Source: Saccoglossus kowalevskii (taxonomy: Eukaryota; Hemichordata; Enteropneusta; Harrimaniidae). From it: 17,201 nt of DNA. Made by a program: the position numbers and the translations under genes. This document shows, piece by piece, positions 9,799-17,201 of the stretch. A model generated the notes under the pieces. It made no database searches and had not been told where the DNA came from. It was given only the letters and a program-made list of their open reading frames with translations. The stretch spans positions 1 to 17,201 of the forward strand of contig NW_003138345.1 of the NCBI RefSeq assembly GCF_000003605.2. Reading direction: 5' to 3'. Within the stretch, counting starts at the first letter, position 1. Each line of letters starts with the position of its first letter.

Positions 9799-10260
9799 TC
9801 ATTATTAATTAAAAAAAATAGCATCACAAATCATAAAGTCGGCAGTTCTGAAAATGTTAAAAATATCGCTGATAATACTACAGTGTTTTTTGTCCTGCCT
9901 TTTAGTATTGTACAGCTGTATAGCAGGGATGGACTAGCTTTATTATTTTTTTTAATCCTCATATGCCAACTCCCCGCGAAAATACTAAGCCCTCAGACAG
10001 ACTTGATAAATATATAAAATAATAAAAATATAAAAAATAATAAGGCAAGCCACAGTCCCTCTATCTGACTGTGGGCAAGCTTTATTTTATTTATAAATTC
10101 GCATATTATTGATTCAAGCTTCACGTGAAGAAACTAAACCCTCAGACAACTGCGGGCCGAATACATGGATCCTAAAAAAAATACATGTAGTGAGCTTAAC
10201 TGGAGGGTCTATGGCTTAACCCTGAAACGCAATGTAAAACTCCATTGACCTCCAAATGCA
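9799..10260. other. H3-H4 spacer, right part; no gene
   Basis: Very AT-rich sequence. A short block, ACTAAGCCCTCAGACA (about 9985-10000), recurs as ACTAAACCCTCAGACA near 10132. A small hairpin CCACAGT/ACTGTGG lies at 10050-10074. No coding sequence is supported. Confidence 0.55.
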
Positions 10261-10268
10261 GCGTGTCA

Positions 10269-10419
10269 ATTGGACGAGACCATCGCAATGTCTGTCCAAT
10301 AAGCAGTGAGAATAATTGAATTATAAAGTTGAGAATAGAGATGCAAATCCACAAGGCTTTTCTATCCGTCAAGGCCAACTATCATGTTTTCTTTCACGTT
10401 CGCAGCCAGTGTATAAAAG
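10269..10419 (+). promoter_or_regulatory. H4 promoter region: TATA box and distal CCAAT boxes
   Basis: TATAAAAG is at 10412-10419, 55 bp before the H4 ATG. Further up are CCAAT at 10296-10300 and an inverted copy (ATTGG) at 10269-10273. These are more distant than the boxes of H3, so the TATA box is the firmest element. Confidence 0.7.
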
Positions 10420-10422
10420 TAA

Positions 10423-10785
<363 letters not shown>

Positions 10786-10823
10786 ACTTACCAAATACAA
10801 AACGCAAACAAACCAAACCAAAC

Positions 10824-10870
10824 GGCCCTTTTCAGGGCCACCACATCCTCCAAAAAGAGAACTACCGTAA
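10824..10870 (+). terminator. H4 histone 3'-end processing signal
   Basis: The stem-loop GGCCCTTTTCAGGGCC is at 10824-10839, followed by CCACATCCTCCAAAAAGAGA and then ACTACCGTAA (10861-10870). From the bases just before the stem-loop to the last A, the block matches the H3 and H2A versions except for one base in the loop region. Confidence 0.95.
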
Positions 10871-11807
10871 CGTGTGCTGTGCTATGTGTGTTAGTGTTGT
10901 GCAGTAATATTGAGTATGGTTGTGTGTCCATAGTATTTTCAATTAATTCGTTGTCTTGTTTCCCAACGTAATCACCCAGAAAGGGTGATTGGCACTCCTA
11001 TCATGGTGTCGGTGCTGTGTAACCTTATACCATGGATTAGTTCCATGCTTATACATACCTACGAACTTAATCTTTAAAAAATACAGGTCAGGGCCGTTGA
11101 AGCCATTGACTATGGTCTGCTGCCCAACTAATTCGTCTCTACTCAGAAATATATACACATATCCATCTTACATGAATGCGTGATTCCGTTTTAACGACAC
11201 TTATAAAACATATTAATAGATTAGCGTGAGTTGTTGCTGCCATAAACGCAAAATATAGATACAGTCACACTCTCCCAACAACTGTGATACCATGAATGCA
11301 AGTTCGAGTAGTACCATCATCGTCTGGCACCGAATGAGAAATTGCGAAGCGAGCCAATGTTTGCGAATTGTTTTCAATAGCCATTAGAATTAATATAAAT
11401 TAAAATAACGCATTAATGAAATGTGATGCCACCAGTTTTTATTCCCTTCTATCCGTTGTCGTTATGCGCACTCTAACTGTGGTTGGTACTGTGCATGCCA
11501 ACACGTGAAACTATGAACGCCCTCAAACGATGAACAATGTGTTTTATTTGCAAGTATTCCATGCTATACTGAGTCTCCCGCGTAAAAGAAATAGGGGTTA
11601 GATCTGGCCACACAACACCTAGTCTAAGTAAGGCACATGGTCTAAGTAGAGAGTGCTCCCGCTATAATGTCACGGTGCTACTTTACCTTTGCGCTAGTAC
11701 TCAACAAGATTGAACCTTTTTATTTACTTTTTGTTTAATATAAAGTTATACCTTGTGTATATATTATATGTTGCTAAACCAAATATCACATGCAAAAAAC
11801 ACTGTTC
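10871..11807. other. H4-H2A spacer; no gene
   Basis: No open frame with family resemblance is found. A hairpin with an eight-pair stem (AATCACCC/GGGTGATT, loop AGAAA) lies at 10970-10990, and GTCTAAGTA occurs twice near 11621-11650. No H1 gene or relic could be recognised. Confidence 0.6.
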
Positions 11808-11852
11808 ACGGTAGTTCTCTTTTTGGAGGATGTGGTGGCCCTAAAAAGGGCC
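11808..11852 (-). terminator. H2A histone 3'-end processing signal
   Basis: The minus strand has GGCCCTTTTTAGGGCC at 11837-11852, 28 nt past the H2A stop. It is followed by CCAAAAAGAGAACTACCG at 11809-11826. The block is base-for-base the same as that of H3 from the loop through ACTACCG. Confidence 0.95.
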
Positions 11853-11862
11853 GTTTGGTTGT

Positions 11863-11877
11863 GTATGCGAGGCATAC
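11863..11877 (-). other. Small hairpin just after the H2A stop codon
   Basis: GTATGC, loop CTC, GCATAC. It has the same stem as after H3 with a different loop base, again a few bases past the TAA. Confidence 0.7.
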
Positions 11878-11880
11878 TAT

Positions 11881-12258
11881 TTACTTGGATTTGGCGTGGG
11901 TTTTTTTGGGCAGAAGTACAGCCTGGATGTTAGGCAGTACACCACCTTGGGCGATGGTTACACCGGACATCAGTTTGTTCAATTCCTCGTCGTTACGGAC
12001 AGCCAACTGCAAGTGACGGGGAATGATTCTTGACTTCTTGTTGTCACGGGCGGCGTTACCGGCCAACTCAAGGATTTCAGCGGCTAAGTACTCGAGTACG
12101 GCAGCCAAATAGACTGGAGCACCGGCACCGACACGCTCGGCATAGTTGCCCTTTCTCAGGAAACGATGTACACGACCAACTGGGAACTGCAGACCAGCTC
12201 GGGTGGAACGAGTCTTAGACTTGCCCTTTGCTTTGCCTCCTTTACCGCGACCAGACAT
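11881..12258 (-). CDS. H2A: Histone H2A (canonical, 125 residues)
   Basis: The intronless gene encodes the H2B partner that forms the outer dimers of the nucleosome. The protein starts [20 protein letters not shown], contains AGLQFPVGR, and carries the acidic patch residues (LEY, AAE, LEL and NDEEL). The tail [11 protein letters not shown] includes the usual ubiquitylated lysine pair. There is no SQ(E/D) end, so it is not H2A.X, and its docking region is not that of H2A.Z. Two details are uncommon: Met instead of Leu in NKLMSGVT, and His instead of Glu after the KKT. The start at 12256-12258 is fixed by the conserved N terminus. The gene is divergent from H2B, with 325 bp between the start codons. 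Confidence 0.98.
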   Translation of the reverse strand: MSGRGKGGKAKGKSKTRSTRAGLQFPVGRVHRFLRKGNYAERVGAGAPVYLAAVLEYLAAEILELAGNAARDNKKSRIIPRHLQLAVRNDEELNKLMSGVTIAQGGVLPNIQAVLLPKKTHAKSK

Positions 12259-12317
12259 ATTGAATTATCAGTTTAGCTCGTCGAGAAAACTATAGCTATT
12301 TGGCGGTTTACTATCAG

Positions 12318-12365
12318 TATTTATACCTCCCGCTCGGATTCTGGTCGTATAGTACCTCCACCAAT
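12318..12365 (-). promoter_or_regulatory. H2A promoter: TATA box, with a nearby shared CCAAT
   Basis: TATAAATA on the minus strand is at 12318-12325, about 60 bp before the H2A ATG. A CCAAT on the plus strand lies at 12361-12365 and could serve either gene of the divergent pair. Confidence 0.75.
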
Positions 12366-12479
12366 CAAAATACGGCAAAGCGCGACCTTGGTAGTACTTG
12401 TATATTGTTGAGGGTCAATGGTAGATACACAATGTAATTTAAGTATACTTAAGTTATGTTTTCTCTTGCGTTCGTTATG

Positions 12480-12531
12480 TTTCCCGCCTTGCTTGTCGAA
12501 TCCTTCATTTGCATTTCATTCACTATATATA
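12480..12531 (+). promoter_or_regulatory. H2B promoter: E2F-like site, octamer and TATA box
   Basis: TTTCCCGC at 12480-12487 matches the E2F consensus. ATTTGCAT at 12507-12514 is a perfect octamer, the element that directs Oct-1 to H2B promoters in vertebrates. TATATATA follows at 12524-12531, 53 bp before the ATG. The order and the short octamer-TATA gap are typical of H2B and not seen before the other three genes. Confidence 0.85.
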
Positions 12532-12583
12532 ATGGGACCTACGACGGTTACTGTCATTCTGAACATTATTTCTGACGTTCAAC

Positions 12584-12958
12584 ATGCCTCCAAAAACCAG
12601 CGGTAAAGCAGCAAAGAAAGGCGGTAAGGCTAAGGCCGCCGCTCGTAGTGGTGACAAGAAGAAAAGAAGGAGGGGGAGGAAAGAATCCTACGGTATCTAC
12701 ATCTACAAGGTATTGAAGCAGGTTCATCCAGACACCGGTGTCTCTTCCAAAGCTATGTCAATCATGAACAGCTTCGTCAACGATATCTTCGAGCGTATTG
12801 CATCAGAAGCTTCCCGTTTGGCTCACTACAACAAGCGTAGAACCATCACCAGCAGAGAGATCCAGACCGCCGTCCGTCTCCTGTTGCCTGGTGAGCTCGC
12901 CAAGCACGCCGTCAGTGAAGGCACCAAAGCCGTCACCAAGTACACCAGCTCCAAGTAA
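12584..12958 (+). CDS. H2B: Histone H2B
   Basis: The 124-codon intronless gene encodes the H2A partner in the nucleosome dimers. The lysine-rich tail starts [12 protein letters not shown] and is followed by the DKKKRRR basic stretch, the [19 protein letters not shown] fold start, the [20 protein letters not shown] helix and the C-terminal AVTKYTSSK with the ubiquitylated lysine at residue 119 (Met = 1). One residue stands out: loop L2 reads NKRRTITS where NKRSTITS is near universal in animals. The ATG at 12584 gives family length and follows the TATA box by 53 bp; an open frame overlapping it at 12418-12606 is unrelated. The stem-loop lies 29 nt past the stop. Confidence 0.98.
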   Translation: MPPKTSGKAAKKGGKAKAAARSGDKKKRRRGRKESYGIYIYKVLKQVHPDTGVSSKAMSIMNSFVNDIFERIASEASRLAHYNKRRTITSREIQTAVRLLLPGELAKHAVSEGTKAVTKYTSSK

Positions 12959-12961
12959 ATC

Positions 12962-12976
12962 GTATGCCTAGCGTAC
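12962..12976 (+). other. Small hairpin just after the H2B stop codon
   Basis: GTATGC, loop CTA, GCGTAC. Compared with H3, one base differs in the right arm, and the pair becomes a G-U wobble, so the hairpin still forms. Confidence 0.7.
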
Positions 12977-12987
12977 ACAAACCAAAC

Positions 12988-13034
12988 GGCCCTTTTCAGG
13001 GCCACCACATCCTCCAAAACGAGAACTACCGTAA
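12988..13034 (+). terminator. H2B histone 3'-end processing signal
   Basis: GGCCCTTTTCAGGGCC at 12988-13003 is followed by CCACATCCTCCAAAACGAGA and then ACTACCGTAA. The downstream element has AAAACGAGA where the other three genes have AAAAAGAGA. Confidence 0.95.
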
Positions 13035-13082
13035 TACCAAACAATGTAATATTTTAAATACTACTCGCTTCGATATTTACAC

Positions 13083-13108
13083 TATATATATATATATATA
13101 TTTATATA
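13083..13108. repeat. TA dinucleotide microsatellite
   Basis: About ten TA repeats with one TTTA interruption lie just downstream of the H2B processing signal. Confidence 0.85.
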
Positions 13109-13109
13109 C

Positions 13110-13944
13110 AGCGGCCTATAAGTACAACTAGAATATGACAGGAATACATTACTATTGTGGGGGAGAATAAGAAAATTCTCTGGGATATACTGTAGTAGTT
13201 ATCAAGGCATTATAGAATGAGCAAATCAAATGAAAGTGAAATTGGTTAAGGTTACAAAAAAACCAAATCCTGTCAGCCCTTTCATTATGTAATGGTCTAT
13301 TAGCTTCAATGTGCAAATTGTGTGCAGAGATACGAAATTTACAAAGACAAATTCTGATTGATATATTGTCAATAATGTTAGATATTGATAATGATGTTAT
13401 CAGAAAATAGAAGTGTCGTCGTCGTAAAATAATGTCTCTAATGGCAACTGATATGAACCATATGTTTGGTGGGATCGTATCTTCCATGATGCGATAAACA
13501 TGCATCATACAGTAATAATTTTTATGTAATATTTTGTTTTATTGTCTAAGGAAGGTAGTGTACTTATTGTCTTTATCATACAGTAATGTTAAATGGTATA
13601 GTAATGAATTTATTAATATATTAATAGTGTTACGAAAGGAACGTATAATTTTGGCTTGCTTGCTTGCAGATAACAATTACATTATAGAGACACCATGTTC
13701 GCCCCAAAGGAATGCATTCCAACATGGAGGTAAAAGCCAGATTACATATAGTCTAGCTTTATTCATCCAATTGACATATGCCATTACGGTAACGATAGCG
13801 AAAGTGTACTGTTTTGCAAAAAATCGATGATCTTCAAACTACCGACTGAGGGCGCAACTCCCTTAACTTGTGGACAGTACTCGTTTCAGTTGCGAGTCAA
13901 GCCATTTCGCCCTATCGATTGATGGATTGTGGCTTAACTAATTA
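13110..13944. other. No recognisable gene; one isolated transposon-end-like motif
   Basis: Only short AT-rich open frames occur. CATGGAGGTAAAAG at 13723-13736 equals the terminal sequence of the element at 13952-14886, but no partner end or target duplication could be found for it. Confidence 0.5.
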
Positions 13945-14893
13945 ATAAGGTCATGGAGGTAAAAAGAGAAGGAGTCACAGCCAATATAATCCCCCTAAAC
14001 TTCTTTTGTTTTAGCCAAGTTTAATCATATAATTCCCTTTGTCTTATCGTCCTTTCATCCCAGGCTCGTCGCCGACGCGTCATTTACTTGTCAAGCGTTG
14101 CTGCGTACAGTACACACTCCAATGTCTTGTTTTATGGTGTCGCAGTAAAAGCCAAATGACATAAAGCATACACAGATCTTTTAAACGTAGAGGAATCGTG
14201 TTTGTGGGAACGGGAAAGTTAGAATTTTGAAAATTAGAGAATTTCTTGTTAAGTTTATGTAATTTTTCGTTTTTCAGAAATTTTTCCGTTGTATTATTGA
14301 ATCGGCAATATGGTAATGTTTCGAAACCTAGATAGTACTGTTTTTTAGTCCAAAATAAAGCTCGTTTAATGATCTTTGCAATGGTGCATGACATAGACCG
14401 CACCGCGTTGTAAAAGAGACTGAATTTTGAGGTTCGAAATGACACTTTTTGAAGTTTATATCCCGTGTATGTCCTACTTCTATGGCAGTGCATGGAGGTA
14501 AAAATTCGCTGCATTTTTTGTTTTCGAGCAATCTTTTTGTTTACAGCATGTGCAAAACAATTCTTCGTCTGTAATATGCTCTTCGATTTTGTTTACGTCT
14601 TCTGAATTGAAGCATATAGCAGTTTCAGCATCGTAGTCAAACTCGTGCGCGTTATCGATCGTCGCCATATTTATTTATAAGAATTTGACTAGAATTGTCA
14701 CGAAAATCACCGAATGCTGTCGAAGGCGTCCGTAGTATGCTAATGCATAGTAATCCTCACTGCGCTAAGCGGAAACTGCCCTCCTTGGTCCGTTCGGCAA
14801 ATAAACTCCCTGATCTATGTACAAACAGCGGCGACCATCCTGGTACCTTTGATCTAAGCTTGGCTGTGACTCTTTTTACCTCCATGATAAGGT
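13945..14893. mobile_element. 935-bp TIR transposon with 7-bp target duplications (element A)
   Basis: The left end (13952-13984) and the reverse complement of the right end (14860-14886) both read CATGGAGGTAAAAAGAG and then GTCACAGCCAA, with five extra bases in the left copy. ATAAGGT lies directly outside on both sides (13945-13951 and 14887-14893), a perfect 7-bp target duplication. The interior holds no recognisable transposase, so it is probably non-autonomous. A further CATGGAGGTAAAAA is present internally at 14491. The ends are related to those of the element at 16268-17199. Confidence 0.85.
14480..14668 (-). CDS. Short cysteine-containing open frame inside element A (doubtful)
   Basis: A 62-codon frame starts about 220 bp inside the right end of the element. 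It is acidic at first (MATIDNAHEFDYDAE) and then has a cysteine cluster, FCTCCKQKDC. It runs through the internal TIR-like motif before stopping. I do not recognise the family. The cluster hints at a zinc-binding start, but the frame could be a remnant of the element's lost gene or chance. Confidence 0.25.
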   Translation of the reverse strand: MATIDNAHEFDYDAETAICFNSEDVNKIEEHITDEELFCTCCKQKDCSKTKNAANFYLHALP

Positions 14894-16267
14894 GGATGTT
14901 GTAAAATTTCACAATACCATGTGCTGTTTAACTCATACATATTGCTTTTATTATTATTAACATTTTTACGTACCTGGAGTTCATATTATCTGTGAAATGA
15001 TAAATATGTCTAGTTGTTATCCTAGACACTCGTACATACTACCAAAAATAAATACTATTAGTTTGTAATGGTGTAATTAATTTAATCCTCACTGACAGGA
15101 GTGTAGTAGTATTTAGAGATAAATTTAGCTCACACATTTTAATTAGATTAGCATAACATTCAACCCGCCCTCCTCCAGTTGCTTACATCCAAACGAACGA
15201 CAGTTTTTCAACTTTTCATAATACATGTACTTGCCTATTCCATTAAACTATGAGTTGACCTTTGACATTCTGATCACAAATAAGCGAAATGTATTTTGAA
15301 AATCAAAAACAATAGGAAATTACTAGGGTTCACGATATCATGCCAATATTTGTTTTTGCGAAATCGATGTTTAATACTTGTAGTACAAATCATGGAGATT
15401 TGAGTTGCCCCAAATAACAATTGATAACAATTAAAAAAATAGAACGTGATTACATGTTCAGTACCAAATATACTAGATTCTTCAAAATAAACCTTCGAGG
15501 TCACAAAATCTACTAGTTGTCCACATTTCATTTTAAACACGAATGTATTATTTTTTGTGAACATTGCTACAGCGAGAGCGCCGCCAGTGTTCGTACTTGA
15601 AGTGGAAATGCATGTCAAAGGTCATGTATGTTTGTCTTACAACATAAACTGATACGATCTAAAGTTGGTCTGTGTTTGTATTTAGATGGATATGAAACCG
15701 CGATATTTCATGGAACGTAACACAGTTTTTGTATCTTGTGTGTTCACAACAGGTATGTTTCTGAGAAATGGATCTCGTTAGAATATGAGAAATTCCATGA
15801 TTTGCTCTTCTGGTTGCGCGACAGTCCCCTGGTATGAGAGTCCTTTTATTGTTATCTGAGATATAAGTTTAACTCTGATATCATTTCCACATTCCTGCTG
15901 CTTTATTGGAGTTTTGGGACTTCTGTGTTAAATATGTGACGATATGAATATGCGCGAATAAGGGTAAACATGTAAAGATTCCACGGATTTGGGCCGAATT
16001 AGTATGGGCAGTGATTCGAAAATAACGTGAATCATTGTGAATCCATAAACTTGGCAAATAAAATTCGAACAAACAGTCAAATTCAACCCAAAATAATCTC
16101 CAACATTAACATATTTCCCACAACTCACACCTTCCAACCATCAAATGTTTCACATACTATGCCATGCCCTCAATAAAACTGTTGTATGATCTCTGCGTAC
16201 ATTGCTGTTTTAGGGGTGTTTAATATGTACATTTGGATTTGACAACACCTCAACACGTTTGTATGAG
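14894..16267. other. No recognisable gene; one spaced inverted repeat
   Basis: TGACCTTTGACAT at 15256-15268 and its exact reverse complement at 15611-15623 are 342 bp apart with no clear target duplication. The minus-strand open frame between them (15274-15618, 114 codons) has no family resemblance. Nothing else is supported. Confidence 0.5.
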
Positions 16268-17199
16268 CATGGAAGGTACTAACGGAAGGAGCCACGACGC
16301 TATTGTTTTAGCTTTGCCCCATGATCGTTTGTCAATATTTGTTCACAAACATTGGTTCTGTTAGCTCTTAACACCTTCGTACAATAGGTTACGCTAGTCT
16401 CGAGCATTCGGTGATATTCGGATCATGTTCGGAAGCGATAGACGAACCTCGCATGTAAAATGCTGAAAATGGCGTCTAGTTTGAATGCTGTTGTTTCCGG
16501 AGATCTTGGCGAACTTTAATGAAAAATTAGCAGACATAACATCGATTGGAGAAGAACTGATGAACTATCGTGAATCTTTTTGCATTCGTAACGGTGATGA
16601 GACTTAATCAATGATTGCCTGTGATAATAACGACTGCATTATTCAATGGAACCATTGTCATTGCGTGGGTTTGACGCCCGAAACTATTGAAATTTTCGAC
16701 CACCGGGCATCGGCGAACACCACCAGAAAAGATAGTATCAAAAGAAGGGCATGCCTAGACACTTTCTCTGTGATAATATTTTTTAGGAGTCCTTAGGAAT
16801 TTTTGTTGTAGACACTCAAAATCTTGTTCTTGTTACAGTTGCTAATAACTAAAACATGTGAAATCTGTGAAGTCAAACGTTAATCTGTTGAATTTCCAGT
16901 TGTGAAATACGTATTTTGACCTTTCACACCTAAACCAACCGAGTACGCACATATGATGACCGTAGTTTCATAATGCGCATATATTTTATGGTCACATTTA
17001 AAAATCGGCGGGGTTGTATCATATTCCGCTAACTCGTTACTTGTGTAAACAATCGCAAACTATCATGGACATCAAAGATGAGCTAGACAATGTCCTCATC
17101 AGGATTAACTTGGGTTGAAACAAAAGAAAATAAACCTGTTAAGAAGCTTAAGTGGCCACTTGAGAGGCGTCATGGCTCCTTCCGTTAGTACCTTCCATG
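16268..17199. mobile_element. 932-bp TIR transposon carrying a PHD relic (element B)
   Basis: The left end (16268-16300) and the reverse complement of the right end (17167-17199) agree over 33 nt with one mismatch: CATGGAAGGTACTAACGG, then AAGGAGCCA, one variable base and GACGC. The left flank is GTATGAG. Only two bases follow the right end before the window stops (GT), and they fit the first two of a 7-bp target duplication. The CATGG(A)AGGTA start and the GAAGGAG(T/C)CA block are shared with the left end of element A, so the two belong to one wider family. Confidence 0.85.
16469..16796 (+). pseudogene. Broken PHD-finger coding sequence inside element B
   Basis: A frame starts at 16469 (MASSLNAVVSG) and stops at 16517-16519. 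An overlapping frame from 16512 continues to a TAA at 16605-16607 and, after it, through MIACDNNDCIIQWNHCHCVG and on to 16796. The last segment matches the middle of ING-type PHD fingers (MIxCDNxxCxxxWFHxxCVGLT): two zinc-binding cysteines, the Trp, the His and the next Cys are in place. An earlier FCIRNGDE segment looks like the first knuckle with its second Cys changed to Arg, and the terminal WxCPxC is not found. A frameshift, an internal stop and missing ligands make it non-functional. PHD fingers read methylated or unmodified H3 tails in chromatin proteins and also occur in some transposon proteins. Confidence 0.6.
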
Positions 17200-17201
17200 G
17201 T

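Noticed and set aside
14080-14514. Minus-strand 144-codon open frame inside element A
   Set aside because: It has no recognisable transposase motif and begins across the internal TIR-like sequence; kept only as possible decayed content of the element.
15274-15618. Minus-strand 114-codon open frame between the inverted repeats
   Set aside because: Length is within chance for AT-rich DNA and no domain or transposase motif is visible.

Overview
This is an invertebrate nuclear DNA window holding one set of the four replication-dependent core histone genes. It is AT-rich, its genes have no introns, and mobile or tandem repeats surround them. H3 (identical to animal H3.2 as I know it) and H4 (identical to vertebrate H4) do not show the lineage. 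The H2B (an MPPK start, a basic DKKKRRR stretch, and an [13 protein letters not shown] block rather than the deuterostome form with G for S) and the 125-residue H2A fit a protostome, most likely a lophotrochozoan such as a mollusc, annelid or brachiopod. The species cannot be named from sequence alone.

Layout. Bases 1-2395 are a 22-bp C/T-rich minisatellite in a higher-order repeat of 1848 bp; each higher-order unit carries a roughly 215-bp scrap that looks like the linker region of a LINE open reading frame. Bases 2396-7690 have no convincing gene. They hold a possible solitary promoter (3440-3552), a decayed tandem repeat of about 125-135 bp (3720-4660), an ATT microsatellite, a 207-bp MITE with TA target duplications (5583-5793), a diverged repeat pair (6357 and 6668) and a 33-bp transposon remnant with 7-bp target duplications (7007-7053). 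The histone block is 7699-13034: a decayed histone 3' end, probably from an H2B gene (minus), H3 (minus), a 1.9-kb spacer with a tandem repeat carrying E2F-like sites, H4 (plus), then H2A (minus) and H2B (plus) as a divergent pair sharing 325 bp. No H1 gene is present. Bases 13035-17201 have no convincing host gene but contain two related terminal-inverted-repeat elements of 935 and 932 bp. One has perfect 7-bp target duplications; the other carries a broken ING-like PHD finger.

How the genes work together. The four proteins form the nucleosome core, and their mRNAs share one 3'-end system. All four genes end in a 16-nt histone stem-loop followed by a purine-rich downstream element and a conserved extension, nearly identical among genes whose coding regions are unrelated. 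Upstream there are TATA boxes, CCAAT boxes (four before H3), E2F-like sites and, before H2B, a perfect octamer ATTTGCAT, consistent with S-phase control.

The most interesting signals are the CATGGA-ended transposon family with 7-bp target duplications and a footprint resembling P-element excision, the histone gene relic, and a second small hairpin conserved just after the stop codons of H3, H2A and H2B.
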